Shown: piece after piece, positions 33,996 through 48,251 of the stretch
Layout of the letters: each line of letters begins with the position of its first letter
Numbering within the stretch: position 1 is the stretch's first letter
Assembly (NCBI GenBank): GCA_954871525.1
Contig: OX940861.1
Location: 6,928,842 to 6,992,841, forward strand
DNA length: 64,000 nt
DNA from: Parietaria judaica
Taxonomy: Eukaryota > Streptophyta > Magnoliopsida > Rosales > Urticaceae
Direction of reading: 5' to 3'
The notes under the pieces: model-generated
Told to the model about the DNA's origin: nothing
What the model saw: the letters and a program-made list of their open reading frames with translations, nothing else
Database searches by the model: none
Program-made: the position numbers and the translations under genes

Positions 33996-36326
33996 CCTAG
34001 GGATAGTGCTGCACACCACGACGTCGCGGCGCGTCGCGGCGAAGTCGCCAAAATCGCGAGCCAAGACGTCGCGATGCGTCGTGGCGTGTGGAGTCGTGGT
34101 GAATCGCGACTTGGTCGCGATTTAACGAGGAAGTGAGGAAGTGGACCAGAAAAAGGGTTGCCGCAAAAGTTCAATGTTTGTTTCCAATGATTAATTTTAT
34201 TAGTTTTAATCCGAATTTAAGTGTTACATTATTTAAAATTATTATTTATACTTTATTTATTTCAAAATTAATATTTAAGTATGTTATAATTTATTATTTA
34301 TACTTTATATGTTAATTTTTAATTGGTAAGATATGTTAATAAATATTCATTTGTAACATATTAATAATTTTTAAAAATATAATAAGAAATAAATAAATAT
34401 GACAAAACGAGATATTAAAAAAAAGAGTTGTATTATTCATTGTGAATATTACAATAAGGTGGAAGAAAGCTGTAAATATTCAGTGTAAATATTACAAGAT
34501 GCCTCACTAAAACCTCTCTTGTAAAACCCTCCTTAGGGAATAAAACCAAGAGAGGAAAGAGCACATCATTATTGGCGTTACATTGCATCACTCGGGGAAC
34601 CAATCATTAAACTTTTGTGTCATAAGCTCAAGCTCGGTTGGTTCGGACCGTTGGGCGATTACGGGGTTGCGGAACATCCAGTCGTTCAATACCACGGCTT
34701 GCTCGAGGTGTGTGCCGGTTATTGACGACCTCCGGTCATCGATGATATTCTTAGCCGTACTGAATGCGCTCTCCGAAGCAACGCTTGAAATGGGGATGGA
34801 CAGTATATCGGGAATCTTTCCCGTTCATTCTTCCACCAATTGATGACATCGAACTCATCTGATTCGTCGTCGATCCGAAGGCCGTAGTACCGTTTGACTT
34901 CTTCTGGCAAGCCGTCCGTGTCTTCCGTCCGTGCCGGTGCTGAACCAGATCCCGTTGCTTCACCGCGATCCATTCGTTGCTTGAGCCTCCGGCTAAACGC
35001 TAGTGCGGACTTGGTTAGGCTTTGCATCACTGTCCGCCGCTCCTCCTCGGCGTTGAACTGTGGGAACCGCCGGTCGTATTCCCTGTACAATTCATAAAAA
35101 GCTTCATTAACAACCGGAATGTAATCAGTGTAATCCACCCCTATGTTTTGCCCGATTGCTAGCATTATTGGACCGAAAGTAAACATAATACGAGGGTCTA
35201 ATATAGAACCGAAGCAATACGAAAAAGGGGGTGGATCCCAATAAATTTTGAATTTTTCAACCATTCCTTCAATCAGGGGAGCAATAATATGGTCGTTTGC
35301 GAATTCTGAAAAAGTGTTAGTAATTTCAAATAGACCCGAAATCCCATGATTCAAAGAAGGGCGTTTTTGGTTTGAAAAATTTAAAGTAACAGCATAAAAC
35401 GGTTTAAGAAATTTAGTGAATTTTTCTGCGGTTGTCCATTCTGCCTCCGAGATTCGCACTGACGGCTCGAGTTCCAAGTGGAGGAAGTGGTCCAACGGTA
35501 GCCTCTGTCTACACACAACTGAAACCATTAGATACGTTGAGTTCCATCGTGTATTATTATCTAATCCGAACCTGTTAGCTTTATGATTGTGATCTTTACA
35601 AAATCGTCTCCACCTATTGGTGGTTTGAGAATGCCTTATCCAATCAACAATGCCGCGTATTTTTTCTACGTGACTTGAAATTACTCGTTCGCCCGTTCGT
35701 GCGATTAAATTTATAATGTGACAACCGCACCGTTGATGTAAAATATTACGAAATTGATTAACGGGCAAACTAGCCTCCAAGATAGTAATAGCGGCATTAT
35801 TGTTTGCGGCATTATCTAAGGTTATAGATATAACTCGATTTTGTAAACCCCAATCACTTAATAGTTCTATTAATTTGTCGGAAATGTTGGTGAGGAAATG
35901 AGGGAGGAAGAGGTGGTATTTATAGGGTTTGAGGAGAGAGTGGGGTGGGTGAATAATTATTGTGGTGGGTGAAGTGGGTGAATAATTGTGAGGAGATAGT
36001 GGGTGAAAAGATTTTGAAATTTTAGGGTTGAAATTCGAGTAAAGTGGGTAATAATTGTGGTTGAGTAATAAATTTCGGGTAAAAATTAGGTTATTTATGC
36101 CACAAACAAACACAAATTCGCACCTCCCTCAGATCGCTGACGTGGCGAGATCCTGGCCGTCGGATCGAGTTCGCGGATCAAGCTGCACAGAGTCGCGACC
36201 ACGTGTCTTAATCGCGACTCGTCGCGATTTTCGGGTCAGAGTCGCGAACGTCGCGACTTTCGGGTCAGCGTCGCGACGAGTCGTGGTCAGACCTGGCGAC
36301 GTTTTATGTGCAGCTCTACCTAGGGA
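33996..36326 (-). mobile_element. hAT transposon (2315 bp) with 8-bp TSD CCTAGGGA
   Basis: The element 34004-36318 has TIRs TAGTGCTGCAC and, read inward from the right, TAGAGCTGCAC (10 of 11 match). It is flanked by CCTAGGGA at 33996-34003 and 36319-36326. Both subterminal regions (about 34018-34130 and 36190-36300) are packed with TCGCGAC/GTCGCG motifs, the likely transposase binding sites. A defective transposase frame lies on the minus strand at 35897-34588. The perfect TSD suggests a fairly recent insertion of an already defective copy, moved by a transposase from elsewhere. Confidence 0.92.
34588..35897 (-). pseudogene. hAT transposase (RICESLEEPER/ZBED type), N-terminally deleted and frameshifted
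   Basis: The catalytic-domain C-terminal half is readable: RVISITLDNAANN, RCGCHIINLI, NTRWNSTYLM, the insertion-domain part, then DPRIMFTFG and FDVINWWK. After a frame change near 34815 the dimerisation block follows as DILSIPISSVASESAFST, DDRRSSITG and LNDWM, ending at a stop at 34588. About ten codons usually present between WWK..FP and DILS are lost, which causes the frameshift. The BED zinc finger and first half are absent. In their place the reading frame joins directly to promoter-like sequence with TATAAATA on the minus strand near 35920, so an internal deletion is the simplest explanation. Confidence 0.9.
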
Positions 36327-37346
36327 CCACACACTAATTTTATTTACATAAAACATAGAAAAAGGGTGAAAAAAGAAACGGGGAAATCTTTTCTTGTGGG
36401 GTCCTCGGATCTTTTGCGGGTCCCTCCTTATTTTCTAAATTATGTTGCGAAATCTCCCAATATTTCGAATATGTTCCCATCGAGGGTGTCCGAAGTAGAA
36501 TTTTTCTTTTTCTTTTCTTTACTTTTTTAATGGAAAATTTTCTTTATCTGATTTAAGTTTCTTTTTCTTTTGCATAAAGAGAGTGTTGCTTAATGGGTCC
36601 TCGGAGATTATTTTTTGTCACGCTCCGGATGCTGTAGGACCCAGTAAGCTCTTGCCACGTGGTCAACCTGTGTAGCGTATTCCTTATTGGACACCAGCGG
36701 TTCAGACGTGGGTTCACATGATTCGCTAGATCATGTCTCGATCGTCAATCATTCCCTTTGTTTTTTTTCCTTCGTATTTTTCCTATCCTTTTCGTCGCGG
36801 TACACGTTTCTACTGTTTACCAATTCAAAAATTGGTAACTTCCGGCTCAATAATTTTTGGTGGGTTTGGGTTAAAAAAATTGAAATTATTATATATTTTT
36901 TAAAATAAAAATGTGATATAATATTTGACTTTTTATTAAAAAATTATATTATTATGTATATAGTTTTTATTTTATTTTTGCGGCATAGAGTCATCGCTTG
37001 ATTTCTTATGTGAATTGGAAATATTCTAGAGAAAAATTAAGTTGTGCGGTGATTTTTTTTATTTTTTTTATTTTTTACATGTCCTAACATAGAAAGAACC
37101 AAAGCTACGTAATAAAGAGCATATATATTAGTGGAATTTTAAGTTCTCCGAGCATATGCATTAGTGGAATTTTTTTACATGTCCTAACTTACGTAATTAA
37201 GTTCTCCGAGCATGTCCTTACATTTCAAATATTTAGTGGAATTTCAAAATATTCTCTCTAATAGTTATACTTATATCTTCACTCTAATGTAAGCATATAT
37301 ATTAGGTTAACTAAGCTGCAAACTAGATCGGCCACTCTTATACTCA
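36327..37346. other. Intergenic, no gene seen
   Basis: Right flank of the hAT element, AT-rich from 36880. A short direct repeat ('TTAGTGGAATTT' near 37127, 37151 and 37229) is present. No gene. Confidence 0.45.
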
Positions 37347-37576
37347 TATTATAGTTTTGTAATTTTTTTGATAAGGCGACATTATTGGTCAAGGTGAAAA
37401 TGCACACTCACATTAGTAGATATATTCAAAGTGACATTATTAGTTAAGTTTACTATATATATAAAGTGGGTACGCATTTGCGTCCCATGAGATTTGAACC
37501 CGCGATCATTTTTAGAAGTATGCATATGTAGTGGAGTTACTACTATGCCAAATAAGCTTGGTTATTATAGTTTTGT
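37347..37576 (-). mobile_element. tRNA-type SINE (202 bp) with perfect 14-bp TSD
   Basis: On the minus strand the body (37562-37361) begins ACCAAGCTTATTTGG with an A-box-like TGGCATAGTAGTAACTCC, a B-box-like GGGTTCAAATCTC, and a tail ending in an A run. TATTATAGTTTTGT occurs at 37347-37360 and 37563-37576, a perfect 14-bp target duplication, the usual LINE-type signature. It shares its body with the SINE at 43514-44516. It is not a functional tRNA gene: no cloverleaf can be drawn from it. Confidence 0.88.
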
Positions 37577-37825
37577 CATTGAATCTCGATACTTGCACTT
37601 ATTTATTAAAAATAAAAAAATCAAACACAAGAATATAAGAGGCAAAACCCTCAAAATACCTGTTCGTAATCCCCTTTTCCCGCTATTAAGTCCACCTACT
37701 AGATCGTCCTCTGCCTAATCTTTTTGCTTTTTTTCTTTCTTTTTGGATTAAAGCTAATCAAAACTTTGATTAGGGAATCAAATGCACACTTCTATGTCTT
37801 GGGATCATGAACATACTAAACTTCT

Positions 37826-38834
37826 AAATTCTAAGGGTAAACTGCGGCTAATGTACCCAATGTTTTATCTTCTGCGAATTATGTACTCAATGTTTATTTT
37901 CGGCGGCTAATGTACCCAATGTTTGATCCGTTAGATATTTTTGTGTTTTCCGTCACTTAACCGTTAGAGAGTTATCCTCCTCTATATGCACATTTTTTTG
38001 TATTTTTGACATAACTCACTCATTTTTTGTCCAAATTTTATGCACGACCTATGGTTAGAAAGATAAGAGATAGATCTACAACTTTAACGTTTTAAGTTTT
38101 GTAAAATCAGTTTTAGAAAAATACGAAATTTCAAATACAACGTAAAATTGGACATTAGTTTAATGCAAAATATTTGTTTCGAGCAAATTTCAATATACTT
38201 AATGACTTTTTATTATGAAACGTAAAACTAAAAAGTTGTAGATAAATATTTTATCTTTCTAATGGGTGTTTATTTATAAATTTTAGACAAAAAATGAGTG
38301 AGTTATGCCAAAAATATGAAAGATGTGATGCGAAATAATCTTTCATATTTTTGGCATAACTCACTCATTTTTTGTCCAAAATTTTTAAATAAACACCCGT
38401 TGGAAAGATAAAAATTTTATCTACAACTTTTTAGTTTTATGTTTCATCATAAAATTCATTAAGTATATTAAAATTTGCTCGAAACAAATATTTTGCATTA
38501 AACTAATGTCCAGTTTTACGTTGTATTTGAAATTTCGTATTTTTCTAAAACTGATTTTACAAAACTTAAAACACCAAAGTTGTAGATCTATCTCTTATCT
38601 TTCCAACCATAGGCCGTACATAAAATTTGGACAAAAAATGAGTGAGTTATGTCAAAAATACGAAAAGTGTGCATATAGAGGAGGATTACTCTCTAACGGT
38701 CAAGTGACGGAAAACACGAAAATATCTAACGGATCAAACATTGGGTACATTAGCCGCCGAAAATAAACATTTGGTACATAATCCATAGAAGATCAAACAT
38801 TGAGTACATTAGCCGCAGTTTACCCAAATTCTAA
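37826..38834. mobile_element. Foldback MULE-type MITE (991 bp) with perfect 9-bp TSD
   Basis: The element 37835-38825 starts GGGTAAACTGCGGCTAATGT, and the right end read inward gives the same bases. AAATTCTAA occurs at 37826-37834 and 38826-38834: a 9-bp duplication, the Mutator signature. The two halves are inverted repeats nearly to the centre (about 38330). The first 100 bp hold three near-copies of 'TAATGTACCCAATGTTT', so the termini themselves are tandemly repeated. Same family as 10016-10967. Confidence 0.9.
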
Positions 38835-39198
38835 TTATATTAAGAAGACTTTGTCTTCGTAGCGCTACATAGGGAAGCGAATAGTATTATAAAAATTGTT
38901 AGTCTAAGAATAATTGGGCACTAATCCTAGTTGAGATCACATCTAAGCCAAAATAATTTCATTTATATAAGTAATAATAACACTATACTATATTACTTAG
39001 TAGGGACTCACTTCTTATGATAACCAATCGTTTTGTCAAAATAAATTAGTACCAAACTAGTGATTCTTTGCACGAAAATATGAGTGTAGGACTGACAAAA
39101 ACCCCATTTTCTATTTTAATATTATATGCTTGACCACGAGAAAAATGGATTATGATACTTCACTCAAGCAATTCAGCACGTATTTACATATAAAAAAA
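38835..39198. other. Intergenic, no gene seen
   Basis: Short AT-rich gap between MITEs. Nothing recognised. Confidence 0.45.
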
Positions 39199-39665
39199 GG
39201 TTAATGACGGCGAAAATACCCAAAGTTTAGTAAAAGAACCCCTCGTGTATCCAAAGTTTAAAAATAATAGCAAAAATACCCAAAGTCGCATTTGGGGAGT
39301 TGACCACTCCATTCTCGTAATGCCGTTAACTTACCCATTAACTCTGGCCACTTGGACAAACGTGGGTTGCTGACATAACAATTTTTGTCACGTGGACGAG
39401 CCCACAATAGCCTCGTTTATGACAAAACAACGAATTAAACCCCTAATTAATACTATTTAATACAACTAATTGAACCCCTAATGATTACACTTAACAAAAC
39501 AGATTTGTCCATGTGACCAGAGTTTACGGGTAAGTTAACGGCGTTACGAGAATGGAGTGGTCAACTCCCCAAATGCGACTTTGAGTATTTTTGCCACCAC
39601 TTTTAAACTTTGGGTACACAAGAGGTTCTTTGACCAAACTTTGGGTATTTTCGCCGTCATTAACC
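39199..39665. mobile_element. MULE-type MITE, about 467 bp, long inverted repeats
   Basis: Arms of about 150-170 bp: left GGTTAATGACGGCGAAAATA, with the mirror image at the right end. GAGTTGACCACTCCATTCTC (about 39298) recurs inverted at about 39551. The flanks CATAAAAAAA and CTAAAAAATA do not give a clean target duplication. Non-coding. Confidence 0.8.
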
Positions 39666-39712
39666 CTAAAAAATACAGTTCATGCTTCATCAGTTCATTG
39701 TATAAGTATGGG

Positions 39713-40816
39713 TTATTACTGACATAAGTACCCAAGTTATTTGAAAATACAATGGTATAAATCTAAATTAAAAAATAGTGGTAAAAGTATCTAAGTTTAC
39801 CTTTTTTTTTTTTGTAAATCAGTAGACCTCGTCCATTTTTTTTGTAAGTTTTTTTTTTTAATTTCCATCAGTGATAACGTCAACTCAATCAAACAAATAA
39901 ACTCAAACGATCAAACCCACTAATGTCAAAATAAAACAGTATGTACACACAAATTCTTTTAACATCAACAACGGAAATTCTTATTGTTCTTCTCGGTTTC
40001 TCTCTCGAATTACAAGTTTATCTCCTCAATAGCTTTGAGATTTGCGTTATTGACGTCATTGCATTGACAAATATAGTAAAAAAAAATAACGAAAAAAGTG
40101 GATGAGGTTTACCGATTTACAAAAAAAAAGGTGAGCTTGAATACTTTTGCCACTATTTTTTTTTAATTGGCTCTATGTTATTGGTTCCAAACAAAATATT
40201 TAAACCAAAGCGCGCGCACACAAGAACACAAAGAGAAAAGAGAAGAATTTTTTGGGAGAATTCTCTTTGTATTGAATAATGTTGCAAGGAAGAAGAAAGT
40301 CTCAAAGAGAAAGTCACATTTTTACAAAGAGGATACACCTCTATTTATCTACTAAAAGCTAGAAATGAAATCCCTACAATTAAGGGAATTACACTGATTC
40401 CTATGTACACAAGAAGAATGACAACGTTGACATTCTCACTCAATCAATCTCATAAATCTCGCTGCCTTCCTCTTCCGTGTCAGTTGATTGATACTCACCA
40501 ACTCCTTGGTTCTTTCCAACCTGGTCGACCTCGCTCCTGGTCGACATGTCATTATCGTCATGTCTTGGTCGACGTTGTGTCCTCGTCGACACTTGCGTCC
40601 TGGTCGTTGGAACCTCCTCGTCACAACTTGCTCGTCGCTGGAACCTGATCTTCGCGACCTGCTCGTCGTGACCAGATGACCAGCGTGTCCTCCTGACCAG
40701 ATCAGTTGGGTCTTGCCTTCCTGGTCGCTCCTTGGCTCAATGAATTGAACAGGTTGAGCTTAACCTAACATATGCCGTCCTATTTTTAAACAATTTGAGT
40801 ATTTTTGTCAATAATA
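39713..40816. mobile_element. MITE split by an LTR insertion
   Basis: Left end ATTACTGACATAAGTACCC; right end read inward ATTATTGACAAAAATACTC. Inner arms carry ACCTCGTCCA.. and its mirror GTGGATGAGGTTTACC. The sequence is continuous with the repeat at 11335-11735 once the block 40176-40770 is removed, so the LTR-like block inserted later. Confidence 0.6.
40176..40770 (-). mobile_element. Solo-LTR-like sequence, about 595 bp
   Basis: On the minus strand it runs TGTTAGGTTAAGCTCAACC to GGAACCAATAACA, with TG..CA ends, a leader-like segment near the end (TCTCTTTGTGTTCTTGTG), and imperfect GGTCGAC/CCAGGACG repeats at about 40518-40730. The flanking MITE sequence resumes on the other side. Only a 4-bp repeat (TATG, about 40174-40177 and 40771-40774) overlaps the junction, not a clean 5-bp duplication. 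No internal retrotransposon body is present, hence 'solo'. Confidence 0.6.
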
Positions 40817-41606
40817 GGTGACATTATCTATGCCTATAAGCAATCCCATGAAGGCATGAACACTTGTTTTGAACGTGCACACAAACACAAGCGTCGAGTT
40901 TCACGTACGCACATCTATACATACATTACATACGAAGATCTTTGTCTCTCAAATATCTCAAAGCTTTTGGTTTGGAATACATAAAAAGATAAGCGTGTAA
41001 GTTGGCACTGAATCGTGCCATCAACGTGTTTGTGAAGCATACTTACTGTGTATATATTCATTCATTCACAGACTTTGACTTGAGGGAACACAAGTGGACC
41101 ACACTAATCACTGCAAATCAGGACCTCTTAAGGTCATCCATAAATCTCGTAAGATCTCATCTTTTGAAACGCTTCGGTAAGAAATTTCTTATCCTGCCAA
41201 TTTGTAATATATAATCATATTGTTCATGTGTCATGTGTGTATATAAAAAGAAATTTCCAATATCATCTTGTGAACCAGTCAGATTTGATTGGGGTCCACA
41301 ATTCATAGCCTTTCTTTATGTTGAATTCAAGTTGCATTATATTTATCTCATCTCATAGAGCATGAAGGTCTAAGAAGCTATAAGATATATCCTTACATTA
41401 CACTTCTTTGAAATTATTTGAGCTTGTTTGTAGTGGTCATAGATAGTTGTTAATGAAAGCGTTTCTAAATTGCTGTGATTTGTAGATATAGAGTTCCTAA
41501 TTAATAATTAATACATGTATTATTGGAATCATCATATTGTTTTCTTTGTTCTTGACCAAAGACTATTTGAATTGTGTAATATAAGGGTGAAAGTTTTTAA
41601 CAGGGA

Positions 41607-41639
<33 letters not shown>

Positions 41640-42359
41640 TCCAGGTTTATACCATGTAACTTGACTCAAATAAAAAGTACAATATTATATATATATAATA
41701 TTTATATATATTCCATGCAAGAGGTTTAAGTGTTTCTTTAAATTGGAGATTAGAAATGCTTATATTAACACGTCGTTATCGTTAGTTATTATTTACAGAT
41801 TTACTATATAATTATGAATCAAACAACTTGAATGACACGGCGAGAATAGTAACTACAAAACAAAGAATAAAACAAATAAAGATTAAAAATATATATATAT
41901 AAAAAAAAACTTCCAAAAGAAGTACAATAAAATTGTTTCTCTCAAGTCTCAAATGACAAATCATTTAGGTATTATTTCAAAAGGTTTTAGATTAATGGAA
42001 TCTTGTCACATCAATGTCTTAAAAAAAAATATAGTGATTTTTAGTAAACATTTGAAAATCTGTCATACACTACAAAATTGCTGAGGGAAACTTAACTTCA
42101 TATGAAATAAAAGCTTAGCAGGATTGTATTGAAAAAAATGTAGGTTGTTTTGGCTTTTTGCAATTGTGCATTAAGAAAAAAACTTATCTTAATTTGCCTA
42201 TTAATTTCAACAAATCACTTTACTTCAAATCAATATCTCCTTTTATAATCAACCATGTTACGCATGATACTTGAAGATTTTTTGGTTGACAAATTACATC
42301 CACAAACTATAGAGCTCGTAAAAAGAAACTAAAGACAATGACGCATTACTATGATTGTT

Positions 42360-42391
<32 letters not shown>

Positions 42392-43503
42392 CATATTATG
42401 GTCCCCAATTTAGTCAAAGTGCTAGTTTTGTCTCTCAAAAGCTTTCATTTTACAATTAAAAGATCAATTTATCCCCATGTCTTGTTAACATATAAATAGT
42501 ATTTATAGCACAACAGTTAAGTTACTAAAAAAAATTATAGTGCCCTACTTATAATTAGAATTCAATTAATATCTCTTGTCAATTTTTAGCCTACAGTTTA
42601 TTGTTTTGTATTATTTTTTGTTGCTGTAAATTCTGACTCTTTGTTCCAAGCTAGTATAAATGGCAGAGGGGTAAAAAGGAAAGTCGAAAAAAGAGTAACA
42701 ATTACTCAAATTAATAAGTGACAGCTCTAATGGCTTGTCATGGACTAGTCAGACGATTAATAATTTGCTAATCTGATATAGACCTTTTTTTTTTTTTTGC
42801 CGTAATTGATGCTCGATTCGAAAATTGCTATAAATAATTTACGTGTGACCATTAAACCACATGAAGTAGGTTTAGACTTTAGCTTATACAAATAACTAAT
42901 AAGCTCTCTTGACAGTAAAGATTTTAAAGTTTATTAAAATTTGGAACGAGTGAATATTATTATTATTGTACTATTCTGATATGATATTTGATTATTGAAA
43001 TTTAACCTCGTGATTACACATAACCAGTGATTCAATTGATGATTTGATGTACACCTTCAGTGGATGGAGCCGGGTATATCGGAGGACTAATTAATTATTG
43101 CACACAAAATAGTAGTTAATTATTCTTTTGGTTTCACTATAGTAGGCAGATAATGGATGTGGAAATTATTCCTTTAAATTAATATGGTTTTAAATCAATG
43201 ATGTCAATGCCATTGCCTCATTTGATTGTTAATTAAGAAATTGACTAATTAAGCTTTATAGTGATATAACTTATTTCGTTCGTAAAAAAGAAAACGAAAA
43301 ACTTCGAACCTCATAATCATGTATACATCTTGTTTCCATATTTTGAATTTTGGGACCGGGAAGAAATGAATTTCGGAATTAGCAGAATCAATGATTCCGG
43401 TTTACAAAAATAGAATCCAAAGTTTGGATATCGAAAAATAATGAATCCGAGACTCCAGATTCCTTAAAACTAGTTTAACAGTTAACACCATGAGGAAATA
43501 ATT
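40817..43503. other. Long AT-rich intergenic region, no gene seen
   Basis: Contains a TTA repeat (about 41610-41639), TA microsatellites (about 41682-41700 and 42363-42392) and no exon-like frame. A weak short frame at 41002-41214 has no recognisable features. Confidence 0.5.
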
Positions 43504-44526
43504 TTATGACCTTAACCAAGCTTGCTTGACCCAGTAGTAACCAAGGTGTTAAATTTCCCGATTTTCCATGGAAATATCGACCGATTTTCGTTTTTCGAGG
43601 ATATGCGAAAGGAAAACCCTTTCGTTTCGCTGGATTTTTACCATTTTTCGCGAAATTCGCATGGGCACGTGGGTGGAATATCGTTTTTCGTTTTTTTGAG
43701 TAAAAATTGCGAAAAATGGTTGGAATTTCGCACAAAATCATATTTTTGGTAGATTTCGACAAAAATACCAATTAAACTTTAGGTAAAAATAATTATACAC
43801 TTCACCTAATAATTTAACTTAATATTATACACTTCAAATAATATTATACACTTAACATACATATTAACTTCACCTAACATACATATACACTTAATATACA
43901 CATTCATTTAATATTATACACTTCAACTAATATTAAATTTGTTAACATACATATACAATTAACATGCATATTCACTTAATATTACACACTTAATTAACAT
44001 ACATATTCACTTCACATAATAATTTGACTTAATATTATACATTTCACCTACATATTTAAGTTACAAATGTGTTTGTTGTATACAATTATGTCTTGTATTT
44101 ATTAAATATGTAGTTTTGAACCTATATAAATATATTGCTTAAATACTCAAATATTTTTACCAAATATCCGTCGAAAACCTCATCGGCATGCGGTATGCCC
44201 ATGCAAAAAATGCGGTATATGCGGCATGCGGCATGCCCTTTTTTTTACGATTTGCCCATCGACATACCCATCGACAAGCGATATATCCGTAAAACGAAAA
44301 ATGCGAAACGACATCGGCAAGCGACATTTTAAACCTTGGTAGTAACATCTCTACTCACCTCTACTTGAGGTCAATGGTTCAAATCTCATGGGAAGCAAAA
44401 AAAGTTTGCCCCCTTTACATATGTAAACTTGGCCAATTGTGCTACTGAATATATCTAGTAATGCGAGAGTGCATTGTAATATTGACTGTTAGGGCCACCC
44501 CATTTAAAAAAAAAAATTATGACCTT
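43504..44526 (+). mobile_element. tRNA-type SINE (about 198 bp) with perfect 10-bp TSD, split by an hAT element
   Basis: TTATGACCTT at 43504-43513 and 44517-44526 is the target duplication. The SINE body is 43514-43541 plus 44347-44516. It begins AACCAAGCTTGCTTGACCC, with the A box region GACCCAGTAGTAAC, a B-box-like GGTTCAAATCTC near 44376, and an A-rich tail. The hAT copy inserted within the A-box region, so the SINE is older. Confidence 0.88.
43534..44346. mobile_element. Non-autonomous hAT element (797 bp) with 8-bp TSD GTAGTAAC
   Basis: The element 43542-44338 runs CAAGGTGTTAAATTTCCCG to TTTAAACCTTG. GTAGTAAC flanks it at 43534-43541 and 44339-44346. Interior ACACTTAATATACA-type repeats (about 43800-44050) are the reverse complement of those in 29866-30870, so this is the same family in the other orientation. 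Confidence 0.9.
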
Positions 44527-45450
44527 GATCAGTTGCAGCGAGATTTATCAGGCACATGCAATGTTATTGAATTTCTCTGTACAAAATAAAGTTTGTCTTT
44601 AATATAAAAGCTCAATATGTACACACAAACATTAATTCCTCAGTGTAGTACAAATGGTTCAACGCCAATAAAATATGGTACTGACTGTGATATATTGCCC
44701 AATATGTGATAAGTTTATTTTAGGTACTCCAATTCTTACTCAAACCCATCTTAAATATTGAAATAAAAAAACCCACCAATAATCTGGTAATATAATAAAA
44801 TATTACGTAATAAGAATATAAAGTTAAGAGTTAAGACAATAAAGATAATTTTAGTATTGGAAGGTGGTTGATACTTGATATGAATATGATCACAATGGTT
44901 AGAAATGAAAACATAGTCGTTTTCTTAGTGTCGTTTATGAACCTCTATAACGTCGTTGCTGTAACATATCTAGTTGGAGATCCTCAAACGATGAATTACG
45001 AGATTTGTCTCAGAGGTTGAAGATAGAACGCTTATATAACTAATTTAAGCTCTCAAAAGAAAAAAGAAAAAAATTGATAATTACATATTTCGAAACATGT
45101 ATAGATCTCAAACTTTTCAATCATGCATAGAGGTCAATTACTGACTTAAATATTTGATATAACCATTACTATTGTCAATGAAATTTATAAAATAAAAAGT
45201 TAAGAGCCTGGTTGTAAAACACTCTCTCCAAAGTAATAATTTTTTCTCATTTTATTTCTCAAATTCTCATTATATTTTTGCTTAGTTTCTTTTAATTTTA
45301 GTATTATTATTTGATGATCGCGTGGTGGATTAATTTAAAAGTTTGTCGTTTTGAAAGTATTTATCGTTAATCCTTACTGAGCAAGATACGAGAAACGACA
45401 CCCTTTTGAGCAGAAGACAGGTCGTTCTGGACCCACGGGAATCCTTCTCT
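44527..45450. other. Intergenic and HEMB1 upstream region
   Basis: AT-rich to about 45300; the last 150 bp become mixed in composition and are the likely promoter of HEMB1. No distinct TATA box near the predicted leader was identified with confidence. Confidence 0.4.
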
Positions 45451-45533
45451 GTCAGTGGATCGCCATCCTCCTCACGGGCTCTTCTATCCCAACTCCCACA
45501 GCTGCTTCTTCCTTCAACCGTTTCGCTCCCAAG

Positions 45534-45618
45534 GTAAGCTTCTCCTTCCTTCAATCTCCCGATTTCCCTCGATTCGATCTCCGTCTCCCTCATGTTCCGG
45601 ATTCGATGCATCGCACAG
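45534..45618 (+). other. Likely 5'UTR intron of HEMB1
   Basis: CCCAAG|GTAAGC at 45533/45534 and a pyrimidine-rich run ending GCACAG at 45618 fit a short leader intron ending 20 nt before the start codon. Confidence 0.65.
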
Positions 45619-45638
45619 GTGTTTGTCTTTGACTTTCC

Positions 45639-48251
<2,613 letters not shown>

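Noticed and set aside
37361..37562. tRNA gene
   Set aside because: A and B box-like motifs are present, but no acceptor stem or anticodon arm can be formed and it has a poly(A) tail with TSD, so it is a SINE.
41002..41214. 70-aa plus-strand frame
   Set aside because: No signal, domain or neighbouring exon; composition is like the surrounding non-coding DNA.
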